Below are positions 39,509-47,669 of a stretch of 64,000 nucleotides of DNA, piece after piece (within the stretch, counting starts at the first letter, position 1; every line of letters starts with the position of its first letter). The notes under the pieces are model-generated. The model was not told where the DNA came from, did not search any database, and saw nothing but the letters and a program-made list of their open reading frames with translations. Source of the stretch: Deltaproteobacteria bacterium (GTDB lineage Bacteria; Desulfobacterota; DSM-4660; Desulfatiglandales; Desulfatiglandaceae). The stretch spans positions 1-64,000 of the forward strand of contig JAFDDR010000006.1 of assembly GCA_019310785.1 (NCBI GenBank), given 5' to 3'. The position numbers and the translations under genes were made by a program.

Positions 39509-40635
39509 TGGATATTGATAAAAAGGTCGTTGAGATTACGATTGTTGCCAATAAAGAAATAGCGTCAGCCGTCCGCAAAAATCTGGAATCCATAGGCATG
39601 GAATATAGCAATTCCATAGCAGGGCGAAGGGACCTATTGCAGGAGAGGAAAGGCCTGTTAAAAATGTTTGGAACCGGCAAATCCATTCTGTATGATCCCA
39701 TCACCACCATTACATTTTTAGTCTCCTCGGAAATAGAAGGGGAAATTATAAATTTCATAATCAATAAAGGCGGGTTAAATATACCTGGAAGAGGTTCGGT
39801 TTTCAGTAAAGAGGTTACATTGATTAAGGCACATGAACTATGCCAGGAGAATAAAATCCGGAATATCGAAACTAAAATGAGAAGATTATTTAGCGATTTG
39901 ACCGGCATATGCTGCATTGCACAGAAAGGAGATGGGGACCTTTTGGGGAAGGTTGGATTGGAAACGGGCGGTGGGGTTCCGGCAATTACTCTGGGTATTG
40001 GAACCGGTTTAAGAGATAAGATCGGGCTCTGGAGAGTCGCAATCCCTGCCGAAAAAGAAATTGTGAACCTGATTACCACGTCTCATAATGTAGAAAATGT
40101 GATGGAAATGATGATAGATATTGGGGCATTAGATCAGCCGGGGAAGGGTTTTATTTATCTTTATCCCATAAAAATGGGATTAGTCGATGTGAAAGCTTAT
40201 GTGGGATTGAGCCGCCATGCAGCAAGCATTGAACAGATAGTTACAGTAATCGATGAAATAAAAGGAGACACGAGATGGCGTCGGCGTGAATTCTCTAAAT
40301 ATCGATCCGCCGGAAAAAAACGAAAATATTTAAATGATCTTGTGAATTTCACCCTGATTTGCAATGAAGGACGCGCCACGGATTTAATAAAGGCGGCCAT
40401 GAATGCTGGTGCCGGAGGGGCAACAATAAGCAAATTAAAATATCTCTGCACAGAGAAATCAGAGTCCAGGAAAATATCTCCGGCCCGTGAGATTAGCGAG
40501 ATGATTATTTCGGAAAATCAGATTGAAGGAGTCGTGAAAGCACTTGAGGAAAGCGGTGCGTTAGATGAAGACACCTACGGGCAGATGTTCTGCAGTCTGG
40601 TTCCTAAAGCCTACACTTATATGGGAAAAGCTTGA
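39508..40635 (+). CDS. Protein with three tandem PII-like (GlnB-like) domains
   Basis: 375 aa from ATG 39508 (TAATG overlap with the DUF1538 stop). Repeated PII-like C-terminal turns GGLNIPGRGSVF, GALDQPGKGFIY, GALDEDTYGQMF, each after a ferredoxin-like segment. Confidence 0.75.
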   Translation: MDIDKKVVEITIVANKEIASAVRKNLESIGMEYSNSIAGRRDLLQERKGLLKMFGTGKSILYDPITTITFLVSSEIEGEIINFIINKGGLNIPGRGSVFSKEVTLIKAHELCQENKIRNIETKMRRLFSDLTGICCIAQKGDGDLLGKVGLETGGGVPAITLGIGTGLRDKIGLWRVAIPAEKEIVNLITTSHNVENVMEMMIDIGALDQPGKGFIYLYPIKMGLVDVKAYVGLSRHAASIEQIVTVIDEIKGDTRWRRREFSKYRSAGKKRKYLNDLVNFTLICNEGRATDLIKAAMNAGAGGATISKLKYLCTEKSESRKISPAREISEMIISENQIEGVVKALEESGALDEDTYGQMFCSLVPKAYTYMGKA

Positions 40636-40777
40636 TAGAATATGAGGGGCCGGGCCCCTCTGCACGGCGTATCCAACCCCAGGTACAGAGAGTCCGAGAC
40701 TACCGGAGGACAGCCGCGGGGGACACTGCCATGATTTGCTAAAGATGCTTACTTCTTATGACAAGGGTTGAACAAAA

Positions 40778-40939
40778 CTATCGTGTGACAACCCAGATAG
40801 CGTGAATTATGCCGGGAACATAGAAAATAAGGGACAGAATGATATTTATGATGATGTCCTTTCCGAATCCCTTTTTCAAAAACACCGCAAGAGGCGGAAG
40901 TAAGATTGAGATTATAATCAAAACGATTTTGTTATCCAT
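40778..40939 (-). CDS. Pmp3/YqaE (UPF0057) family small membrane protein, 53 aa
   Basis: MDNKIVLIIISILLPPLAVFLKKGFGKDIIINIILSLIFYVPGIIHAIWVVTR; matches the ILLPPLAVFLKxG...YIPGIIHAxWV pattern. Not in ORF track (too short). Confidence 0.88.
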   Translation of the reverse strand: MDNKIVLIIISILLPPLAVFLKKGFGKDIIINIILSLIFYVPGIIHAIWVVTR

Positions 40940-41207
40940 AAGTAATCCCTTTCCGTAAAGTTAATAAGAAATTTTTACATTTTGTGATCCGCCTGCGGCG
41001 GATTTCACCACGAAACCACGAAATTTATTTTACTTCTTTTTCGTGTTTCCATCCTTATCGTGCTTTCGTGATTTGTTTATCTTTCTGGAATTATTAAAGT
41101 ATAGCTGTTCAGTTTTTTACCCTAAATAAGGGTGTTTTTGCGTTTGTTCTTTAATAGTATTAAATAGTTAGCGCGATCCCATTAGCACGCAGCATGAAAA
41201 TGAAATC

Positions 41208-41591
41208 CTACCAGGCCTTCGTCGCCAAGGCTTCCGGCATAGGGTAATGCTTTTTGTTAAGGCTGAATATCCTTCCTCCGGTCTGTATTACCGTAGCGGC
41301 GAGAATTGCATCGTTGATATCAATCCCGTGGCTCGGCTGCCATTTGCGATATAACGATGCAGCATCATCAATACACCTCTGGTCAACAGGTTCAGTTTTG
41401 AATTGAGACAAAAACAATAGCGTTTCTTCTTCTTCGTCCAGCCGCATGAAAAATACGACTTCTGCCCGTTGCATTATACCTGTCCAGAGTTCGTATTCAT
41501 CTTCATCGCGAAGACGGCGCAAAAAGTTCAGAGCTTTGCGTTTACCTCGAAGATGCCAGATCAGGATGTCAGAATCAATGTAAGCTCTCAT
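41208..41591 (-). CDS. PIN-domain toxin (VapC-like)
   Basis: MRAYIDSDILIWHLRG...DINDAILAATVIQTGGRIFSLNKKHY; start refined from ORF 41208-41672. Confidence 0.85.
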   Translation of the reverse strand: MRAYIDSDILIWHLRGKRKALNFLRRLRDEDEYELWTGIMQRAEVVFFMRLDEEEETLLFLSQFKTEPVDQRCIDDAASLYRKWQPSHGIDINDAILAATVIQTGGRIFSLNKKHYPMPEALATKAW

Positions 41592-41851
41592 TGTTGGTGT
41601 CGCGTCATCGACTGTCGAAATGCTTTGCGCGCCTTTTCCACAACTTGCTGTGCAGGTTCCTTCCGATGCCATGCACCGAATGTTTGTTCAAGCACATCGA
41701 TGTTGTGTTCATCTTCGATCTTGTCTGCATACATTTGAATTGCAGACTCGATAATTTTCTTCTTTGAAGTATGCAAATGCCGCGCAATAAGACCTATACG
41801 TCTAACCGTAACTTCATCAACTCGCGCAGAAAATATTTTGTCCATTACCAT
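41588..41851 (-). CDS. Ribbon-helix-helix-like antitoxin (VapB/CopG-like)
   Basis: 87 aa; MDKIFSARVDEVTVRRIGLIARHLHTSKKKIIESAIQMYADKIED; overlaps the PIN gene start by 4 nt. Confidence 0.8.
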   Translation of the reverse strand: MVMDKIFSARVDEVTVRRIGLIARHLHTSKKKIIESAIQMYADKIEDEHNIDVLEQTFGAWHRKEPAQQVVEKARKAFRQSMTRHQQ

Positions 41852-42019
41852 TCCCTCCTGTACTTACGTATGAATTCTAACGTAAGCAAATTCTGATTGC
41901 AATAGAAAAACACCTCTATGGCTTATTGTTTTCAATATGTTTACGCATATAAGAGATGGATAATGGGGACATGGAAAATTATCCCTCTCTTTACAAGAAT
42001 ATTTCACAAGGGAGCGCTT

Positions 42020-43288
42020 TTATTTACTTTCCTTTTTTACCTTTGCATTCTCTGCCAGTTTTATTTCCACGCCTGCTTCCTTGAGCAGTGCCGCCGCGGT
42101 ACCTTCTTTGTCCTGGGGTAGTACAACCTGATCCGGCTTTAATTCAAGCAGCCACTTTCCTACAAGAAAACCACGCCTGGTTTCTGCCTGCCAGTATGGG
42201 TTTTGAAGGTTTTCCTGCCTGATAATTTTGTTGCTGACACGCTCAATGGTTTCCATCAAAAACCAGGGGGCTTTGGAAAAATGCTCTGCAACCGGTCCCT
42301 CCGGTTCTTTCAGCGGTGTTAGTCTTCGTATGTGCTTTGGTTGGCGGCTGTGTGTTTTGATCCGGGCCATGACCACGCGGGAAAACTGCCTGCATATTTC
42401 ATGCTCCAGCGAGTGAGAGATGCGGTCCGCTAATTCGTGGGAATGGGTTCTCAAAACCACGTCTAAATCTACTATAAATCTTCCTCCGGCATTGCGACTC
42501 AAACACTGTATCACCTTTTTCACTCTTGGATGGGACATCACTAACGAAATTATTTCCCGTTCCGCATCACGGTCAATTGCCTCGTCCATGAGGTCAAGCA
42601 CGGCCCGCAACAGTAACTGGCCGCCCGACCAGAACACAAAAAGGGCCACCGCACCGGCAGCCCATCTATCTAGGTTAAGGCCGAAATAGGCCCCGATCAG
42701 ACTTATTACCACCACGCCGGTGGACATTCCGTCCGCAAGGTAATCCCTGGCGTCCGCCACAAGGGCCGGGGAATGGAACCTCCGTCCCATGCGAAGCTGG
42801 TAAAAGCCGAATGAAAATGTGACAATTAGGCATACAAGAGCCACGGGCAGGGCAAGTTTAACATCGGGCATTGTCCCGGGTCCCAGAAGTGCCCTGCGGC
42901 CTATTTCGTAACCAGCTAAAATAATGGCAATTGAAGTGACTAAGGTTGCAATCGTCTCGGCCTTATAAAGCCCGTATGGAAAGGAGGCGTGACGCCGACC
43001 TGCCAGCCACAGACCGACATATGCGGCACTCGACGCGATAACGTCGGTCGCCGAATGGATTGCGTCGCCCAACAGGGCCGACGACCCTGCCATAATACCT
43101 GCAATACCCTTTCCAAAAGCCAATGACAGGTTGATAAAAACGGAGACGGCTGCCCTTGTGCGGGCCTTTTTTATCTCATCCAGGCCGGATGAACCGTCAG
43201 ACGGAACAGTTTGAACCGCTTGAGTCGTTATTTCTTTGTTGCTTTTCATTTTATCGGGTTCATTTTCTATACTGGTTACGGTGCTCAA
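42020..43288 (-). CDS. Cation diffusion facilitator (CDF) family transporter
   Basis: 422 aa; SALLGDAIHSATDVIASSAAYVGLWLA, LVADARDYLADGMSTGVVVI; SHELADRISHSLEHEI C-terminal domain. Confidence 0.9.
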   Translation of the reverse strand: MSTVTSIENEPDKMKSNKEITTQAVQTVPSDGSSGLDEIKKARTRAAVSVFINLSLAFGKGIAGIMAGSSALLGDAIHSATDVIASSAAYVGLWLAGRRHASFPYGLYKAETIATLVTSIAIILAGYEIGRRALLGPGTMPDVKLALPVALVCLIVTFSFGFYQLRMGRRFHSPALVADARDYLADGMSTGVVVISLIGAYFGLNLDRWAAGAVALFVFWSGGQLLLRAVLDLMDEAIDRDAEREIISLVMSHPRVKKVIQCLSRNAGGRFIVDLDVVLRTHSHELADRISHSLEHEICRQFSRVVMARIKTHSRQPKHIRRLTPLKEPEGPVAEHFSKAPWFLMETIERVSNKIIRQENLQNPYWQAETRRGFLVGKWLLELKPDQVVLPQDKEGTAAALLKEAGVEIKLAENAKVKKESK

Positions 43289-43371
43289 TTAGTTTTTGTT
43301 ATTCTTCCAAACAAGCCAAGCGTATGTAGATCAATGATAACGTCGGCATCAAGCAGCAGCAATTTTCGCAT
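43285..43371 (-). pseudogene. Truncated N-terminus of a PIN-like toxin
   Basis: 28-aa frame MRKLLLLDADVIIDLHTLGLFGRITKTN begins inside the end of the upstream antitoxin-like frame and stops early at the start of the CDF gene. Confidence 0.5.
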
Positions 43372-43552
43372 AGTTCTCTTCCACAAATCCCGCATCATTC
43401 AGATAGTCATCTATTTCAACCCGATCTATTTCCAGATATTCGGTAAATGTACCTCTTGATATCTTACCTTCCATCAGACATCTGCAAGCAAGAGATATAA
43501 ACCTTGAAAGAAACTTGGATGGACTGTCTTTGTCATACAACCTTCTACGCAT
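43349..43552 (-). pseudogene. C-terminal fragment of an antitoxin/ImmA-IrrE-partner-like protein
   Basis: FLSRFISLACRCLMEGKISRGTFTEYLEIDRVEIDDYLNDAGFVEENYAKIAAA resembles the C-terminal helix region of such antitoxins; no N-terminal DNA-binding domain found upstream. Confidence 0.5.
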
Positions 43553-43697
43553 ATTGCGATCCAGATTATGATGGCTGCATTGTCAAGCCCAAAACGTCCT
43601 CAACGTAGGCTGCTACGTCTACGGCCGTTTTGGCCTTGTCGCCTTGCCCTCAAAATTTTCGCTCAATCTCGCTACGAAGCCATTCTCGGACAGCCTC

Positions 43698-44582
43698 CTA
43701 TGGGAGAGGTTTAAGATCAAACTGCTCAGCCACATATGCGGGAATATCAAGCGTTCCGATTATCACCGGCTGCTGGTGGCAGTCAGAACCGCCCGTAACC
43801 ATCAACTTCTCCCTTTTTGCAAATGCAAGATGCGCAGCAATTGTCTCAGGGTTATGTCTTGAATGCCAGCATTCAATACCATCCAACCAGGGCAACATTT
43901 TTTCCTTGATGATATTATGTTGTTCTTGAATAGACGGCGTCAGGATTGCAAGGGAGGTCCCGTTGGGATCGCTGGGATGCGCATGTATAAGCTTTCCCCC
44001 TGCGCCCCTTATCAAATTTGATGCCTCTTCAAGGGATACAGGCATCTTGGGCACATTGCATTTGACTAAGTATTTATCAAATGCCTCCTGTTTTCCTGAA
44101 ACAACGCCTTTTTTAATTAAGTATTCGGCTATATGGGGTCGGCCGAATGACCCGTCTACGGTGTCCTCAATGGCCTCTAAGTCCTTATGGGTGAAAGGTT
44201 CCAGATGCTCCCTGACCAGCTCATGATTGAGCTTCTCGAGGATCTGTTCGGCCCGAATCCTGCGGTATTCCCTAACTTCCCTGAGTTTTTCCGTAAGGGC
44301 GCGGTTGTGGATATCATACTGGTAGCCTAACATATCCAATGGAACCGGTTTGGAGTCCCTGTACTCGGGATGTGAAAAAGATATGCTGAGTTCCACACCG
44401 GTTATATAATGCATGTCATATTTCGCGGCCAGCTTTTGTGCTGCATCCTGACAATCGATACAATCATGATCCGTAATGGAGATAACGTCTATTCTCCTGT
44501 GATGGGCCTCCCTGAATATTTCGGGCAGGGTCATTTTACCGTCAGAGCAGTCCCTTGAATGGATGTGTAAATCGATTTTCAT
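43698..44582 (-). CDS. PHP-domain metal-dependent phosphoesterase
   Basis: MKIDLHIHSRDCSDGKMTLPEIFREAHHRRIDVISITDHDCIDC; HAHPSDPNG; GGSDCHQ. Confidence 0.9.
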   Translation of the reverse strand: MKIDLHIHSRDCSDGKMTLPEIFREAHHRRIDVISITDHDCIDCQDAAQKLAAKYDMHYITGVELSISFSHPEYRDSKPVPLDMLGYQYDIHNRALTEKLREVREYRRIRAEQILEKLNHELVREHLEPFTHKDLEAIEDTVDGSFGRPHIAEYLIKKGVVSGKQEAFDKYLVKCNVPKMPVSLEEASNLIRGAGGKLIHAHPSDPNGTSLAILTPSIQEQHNIIKEKMLPWLDGIECWHSRHNPETIAAHLAFAKREKLMVTGGSDCHQQPVIIGTLDIPAYVAEQFDLKPLP

Positions 44583-44701
44583 TCTGATACCTGAATATTT
44601 TGTAGTTAAGATTCTTTTATATTAGGCAGAGGAAATAGGTCAAGATCAAAAAAGCTCTAATCCATTGACTTTTCATTGTGTCTGGCCTAATTCAAGAGTA
44701 A

Positions 44702-44986
44702 AGATCCGGGTCCGGAGGGCCCGGCTTTGGGTATTCCCAGAGGTGATTTGCTTTTGTGAAGTTTAGTTGACTTATTGAAATTCCAATTATCAAATCCCAA
44801 ATATCAAACAAATTACAATGACCAAAATTCGAAAATCCAAACAATATCTTGTACTGGAAGGTTTTGGTCATTGAATATTGGAATTTGAGATTTGTTTGTA
44901 ATTTGGTGCTTGGAATTTATACTTTTAGACACAAAATCCAAGGCAGAACCAACCATCTCTGGCCTAGCCTGAGGACCAGGTTTTAA
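44702..44986. repeat. Dispersed palindromic intergenic repeat, copy 3
   Basis: TCCGGGTCCGGAGGGCCCGG...TATCAAATCCCAAATATCAAACAAATTACAATGACCAAAATTCG...TTTTGGTCATTGAATATTGGAATTTGAGATTTGTTTG...GAGGACCAGGTTTTAA. Confidence 0.88.
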
Positions 44987-45019
44987 AAGGCAAATAAAAG
45001 ACCGCACCGGAGAAATCGC

Positions 45020-45838
45020 ATGCTTGAAAAGATAAGGCAGACCAAGGACTTTTTGGTCTCCAAAATGTCTGAAACGCCCGTTGTCGGGATGATTACCGGA
45101 ACGGGTTTGGGAGATCTTACCGAGAGGACAGCCGTTGATTTTCGCATCGCGTACGAAGAAATCCCCAATTTTCCTGAATCCACAATCGAAGGCCATAAGG
45201 GGACTTTAGTTACCGGCAGGCTCGGGAATAAATCAATAATTGCCCAGGAAGGCCGTTTTCATCTCTACGAGGGCTATACGCCTAATGAGATCACCTTTTC
45301 AGTGAGAGTTATGGCCATGATGGGCGTGAAGTATCTGTTTATATCCAGTGCGGTGGGCGGGCTCAACCCCGATTTTGAAACAGGCGATCTGATGGTCGTA
45401 ACCGATCAGATAAACCTGACCGGAACCAACCCGTTAATCGGTCCAAATCTGGACACACTCGGCCCCCGATTCCCGGACATGAATAAAGTTTACGACCCTG
45501 ATTTGATCGCATTGGCTAAGGGAAAGGCTTCAGAATTAGGTATTCCGGTGAGGCAGGGTGTTTACGCCGGGCTCGTTGGTCCAAGTCTCGAAACCCCTGC
45601 AGAAACACGTTTCCTGCGGATGATCGGCGCTGATACCGTGGGTATGTCCACGGTATCCGAGGCTATTGTGGGGGTGCACTGCGGCCTGAAGATCATGGCT
45701 ATCGTTGTCGTCTCAAACGTGAACCTGCCCGAGCATATGGAAAAAATTTCATTAGAGGAGGTTATTGCTGCGGCAAAGAATTCCGGCCCCGCGCTCTCGG
45801 CACTATGGGAGAAAATTATTGAGAGCCTTCCGGACTAA
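45020..45838 (+). CDS. Purine nucleoside phosphorylase (PNP/MTAP family)
   Basis: GMITGTGLGDLTERTAVDF; ISSAVGGLNPDFETGDLMVVTDQINLTGTNPLIGPN; YAGLVGPSLETPAETRFLRMIGADTVGMSTVSEAI. Confidence 0.92.
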   Translation: MLEKIRQTKDFLVSKMSETPVVGMITGTGLGDLTERTAVDFRIAYEEIPNFPESTIEGHKGTLVTGRLGNKSIIAQEGRFHLYEGYTPNEITFSVRVMAMMGVKYLFISSAVGGLNPDFETGDLMVVTDQINLTGTNPLIGPNLDTLGPRFPDMNKVYDPDLIALAKGKASELGIPVRQGVYAGLVGPSLETPAETRFLRMIGADTVGMSTVSEAIVGVHCGLKIMAIVVVSNVNLPEHMEKISLEEVIAAAKNSGPALSALWEKIIESLPD

Positions 45839-46157
45839 AAATCCTGGCCAAGAGGGCCAAGCTTTGGTTGTCTCCAGAGGAAATTTGCCTTGTTGGAATT
45901 TCATCGACTTATTGAAATCCCAAATTGCAAGCACCAAGTTCCAAATAAATTCAAAATTCCAATATCCAATGACCAAAACCTATCATCTTTGCTTCTTTGC
46001 GTTAAACTTCTATTGTCCAAAAGTGTCAGCTAATAAATGAACGATGCCCAAAGCCCCGTTTGGTTTTTTGAATTTCAGTCATTGGGATTTGTCCTTCGAC
46101 TTCGCTCAGGATGGTGAGCCTGTCGAACCATTTGTGATTTGCTATTTGGGATTTCCA
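45839..46157. repeat. Dispersed palindromic intergenic repeat, copy 4, with a nested repeat
   Basis: ATCCTGGCCAAGAGGGCCAAGCTTTGGTTGTCTCCAGAGGAAATTTGCCTTGTTGGAATTTCATCGACTTATTGAAAT matches copy 2. Right arm interrupted near 46091-46131 by GTCCTTCGACTTCGCTCAGGATGGTGAGCCTGTCGAACCA. Confidence 0.8.
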
Positions 46158-46193
46158 CTAACCCAACTACTCCGCTAAGGGATACACAAATTG

Positions 46194-47219
46194 CTAACTC
46201 ATCTCCAATAGCACTTTTAGTGCATCAGGTTTAGCAGACCGTTCAAATGCCTCCAATGCCTGCTCAATGGGATATCTTGCAGTGACCAATCGATCAAGGG
46301 GCATATCCGGATAGGACTCCATCATGTTGATACCATACTTAAATTGTCCGCAACGCGAACCTATTATTGTCTGCTCATTGACCACGAGCGGCGACAAATT
46401 GAGGTTACCCTGAGAAGCTACCGTTGATTTGAGGACAATTGTCCCGCGTGGCCTGCAGAGAGACATGGCTTCGATAATACCCTCGCCTGAACCGGTAGCC
46501 TCAACCACGATATCTGCCCCTGCCTCTATCTCACCTGAACCATGGGCAATTTTGAGATGTCGCCATTTGGCCAGATTGAGTTTTTCCGGATGATGTCCAA
46601 TCAGGGTTACGCTGGCAATTAGTGTTGTGAGTGCCCATGCACAAAGAATCCCGAGTCTCCCGTCACCCAGGACAATGACCCGTTCCGAGCCCTTAAATGC
46701 TACCTGTTCCAATATTTCACACGCTGCCGACAACGGTTCGATAAAAATCGCCCTGTGGTCGGGCACGGTCTCCGGTATCTCATGAAGATTGGTAACGGGC
46801 AGCATGCAATAATCGGCCATGCAACCGTCAAGATCGAGGATCCCTAAGACCGTGCGGTTGAGACAGTGACGTTCCAGACCATTTGCACACCACTCACACT
46901 GTCCGCAGCCCACATTGATCTCTCCTGCCACTCGTTTATTTATCAGGTGCGCATCATCACACTGCTCTATCACCCCGATGAATTCATGGCCCAGAATGCC
47001 ATGAAATTCCTTGTATCCCTTCATCAACTCCAGGTCTGTCTTACAGATACCCTCGGTCAGGACCCGAATAAGTGCCCAGCCGGGCCTCAGTTTTGGAGCC
47101 GGGTAATCCGGCACAAATCGTAATTTATTATCAAAAACAACGGCACGCATGGTAGAAGGTGTCATATGGGTTACGCCCTCCATATTTAGTGTCTGAACGA
47201 AAACCCCATTATTTGTCAT
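46194..47219 (-). CDS. Zinc-type alcohol dehydrogenase-like (MDR) oxidoreductase
   Basis: CKTDLELMKGYKEFHGILGHEFIGVIE; GCGQCEWCANGLERHC structural zinc motif; VIVLGDGRLGIL. True start likely downstream at MTPSTMRAVVFDN or MRAVVFDN. Confidence 0.88.
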   Translation of the reverse strand: MTNNGVFVQTLNMEGVTHMTPSTMRAVVFDNKLRFVPDYPAPKLRPGWALIRVLTEGICKTDLELMKGYKEFHGILGHEFIGVIEQCDDAHLINKRVAGEINVGCGQCEWCANGLERHCLNRTVLGILDLDGCMADYCMLPVTNLHEIPETVPDHRAIFIEPLSAACEILEQVAFKGSERVIVLGDGRLGILCAWALTTLIASVTLIGHHPEKLNLAKWRHLKIAHGSGEIEAGADIVVEATGSGEGIIEAMSLCRPRGTIVLKSTVASQGNLNLSPLVVNEQTIIGSRCGQFKYGINMMESYPDMPLDRLVTARYPIEQALEAFERSAKPDALKVLLEMS

Positions 47220-47293
47220 TTCGACCGAAGGGAGAAATCTTAAATCTCAATATTAACAATACAATAAGATTTCTCGCTATGCTCGAAATGACA
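47214..47293. repeat. 80-bp inverted repeat TGTCATTTCGACCGAAGGGAGAAATCTT...AAGATTTCTCGCTATGCTCGAAATGACA
   Basis: Same element as 47506-47585; self-complementary ends. Confidence 0.85.
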
Positions 47294-47505
47294 GTTTTCG
47301 CATTATTTATTCCAAACGGACTTCAAATGATAATATCTCAAAAAACTAAAAAAATCCCCGGGACAAACTCGCGAAACGATATTATGCATTAATCCATGTC
47401 TTGACGTATTCATATAAGACATTTACCATACCACTGCAAAAGTTAAAAGGCGGGTCTTGAAGAACCAGATTTTATGGACTCGTGAAAAGTCAGAATGTCC
47501 GAAAC

Positions 47506-47585
47506 TGTCATTTCGACCAAAGGGAGAAATCTTATTTATTCAAATAGTTACACCTGCAAGATTTCTCGCTGCGCTCGAAATGACA
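47506..47585. repeat. 80-bp inverted repeat TGTCATTTCGACCAAAGGGAGAAATCTT...AAGATTTCTCGCTGCGCTCGAAATGACA, second copy
   Basis: Same element as 47214-47293, same length and orientation. Confidence 0.85.
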
Positions 47586-47669
47586 ACAAAACGAGATTTT
47601 TTACAAGTCCATCAAGTTTCGTCCCGTCATGAACAGGATCGGTTGGCTTCATATTTCTTAGGTGCTACT

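Noticed and set aside
40643-40662. GAGGGGCCGGGCCCCTC hairpin after the PII-like gene, as an intrinsic terminator
   Set aside because: Strong stem but no following T run; left unannotated.
47457-47669. N-terminal 71 aa of ORF 47457-48983 as part of the amidohydrolase
   Set aside because: The stretch translates an 80-bp inverted repeat (SFRPKGEIL...ARFLAALEMT); the family start fits ATG 47670.
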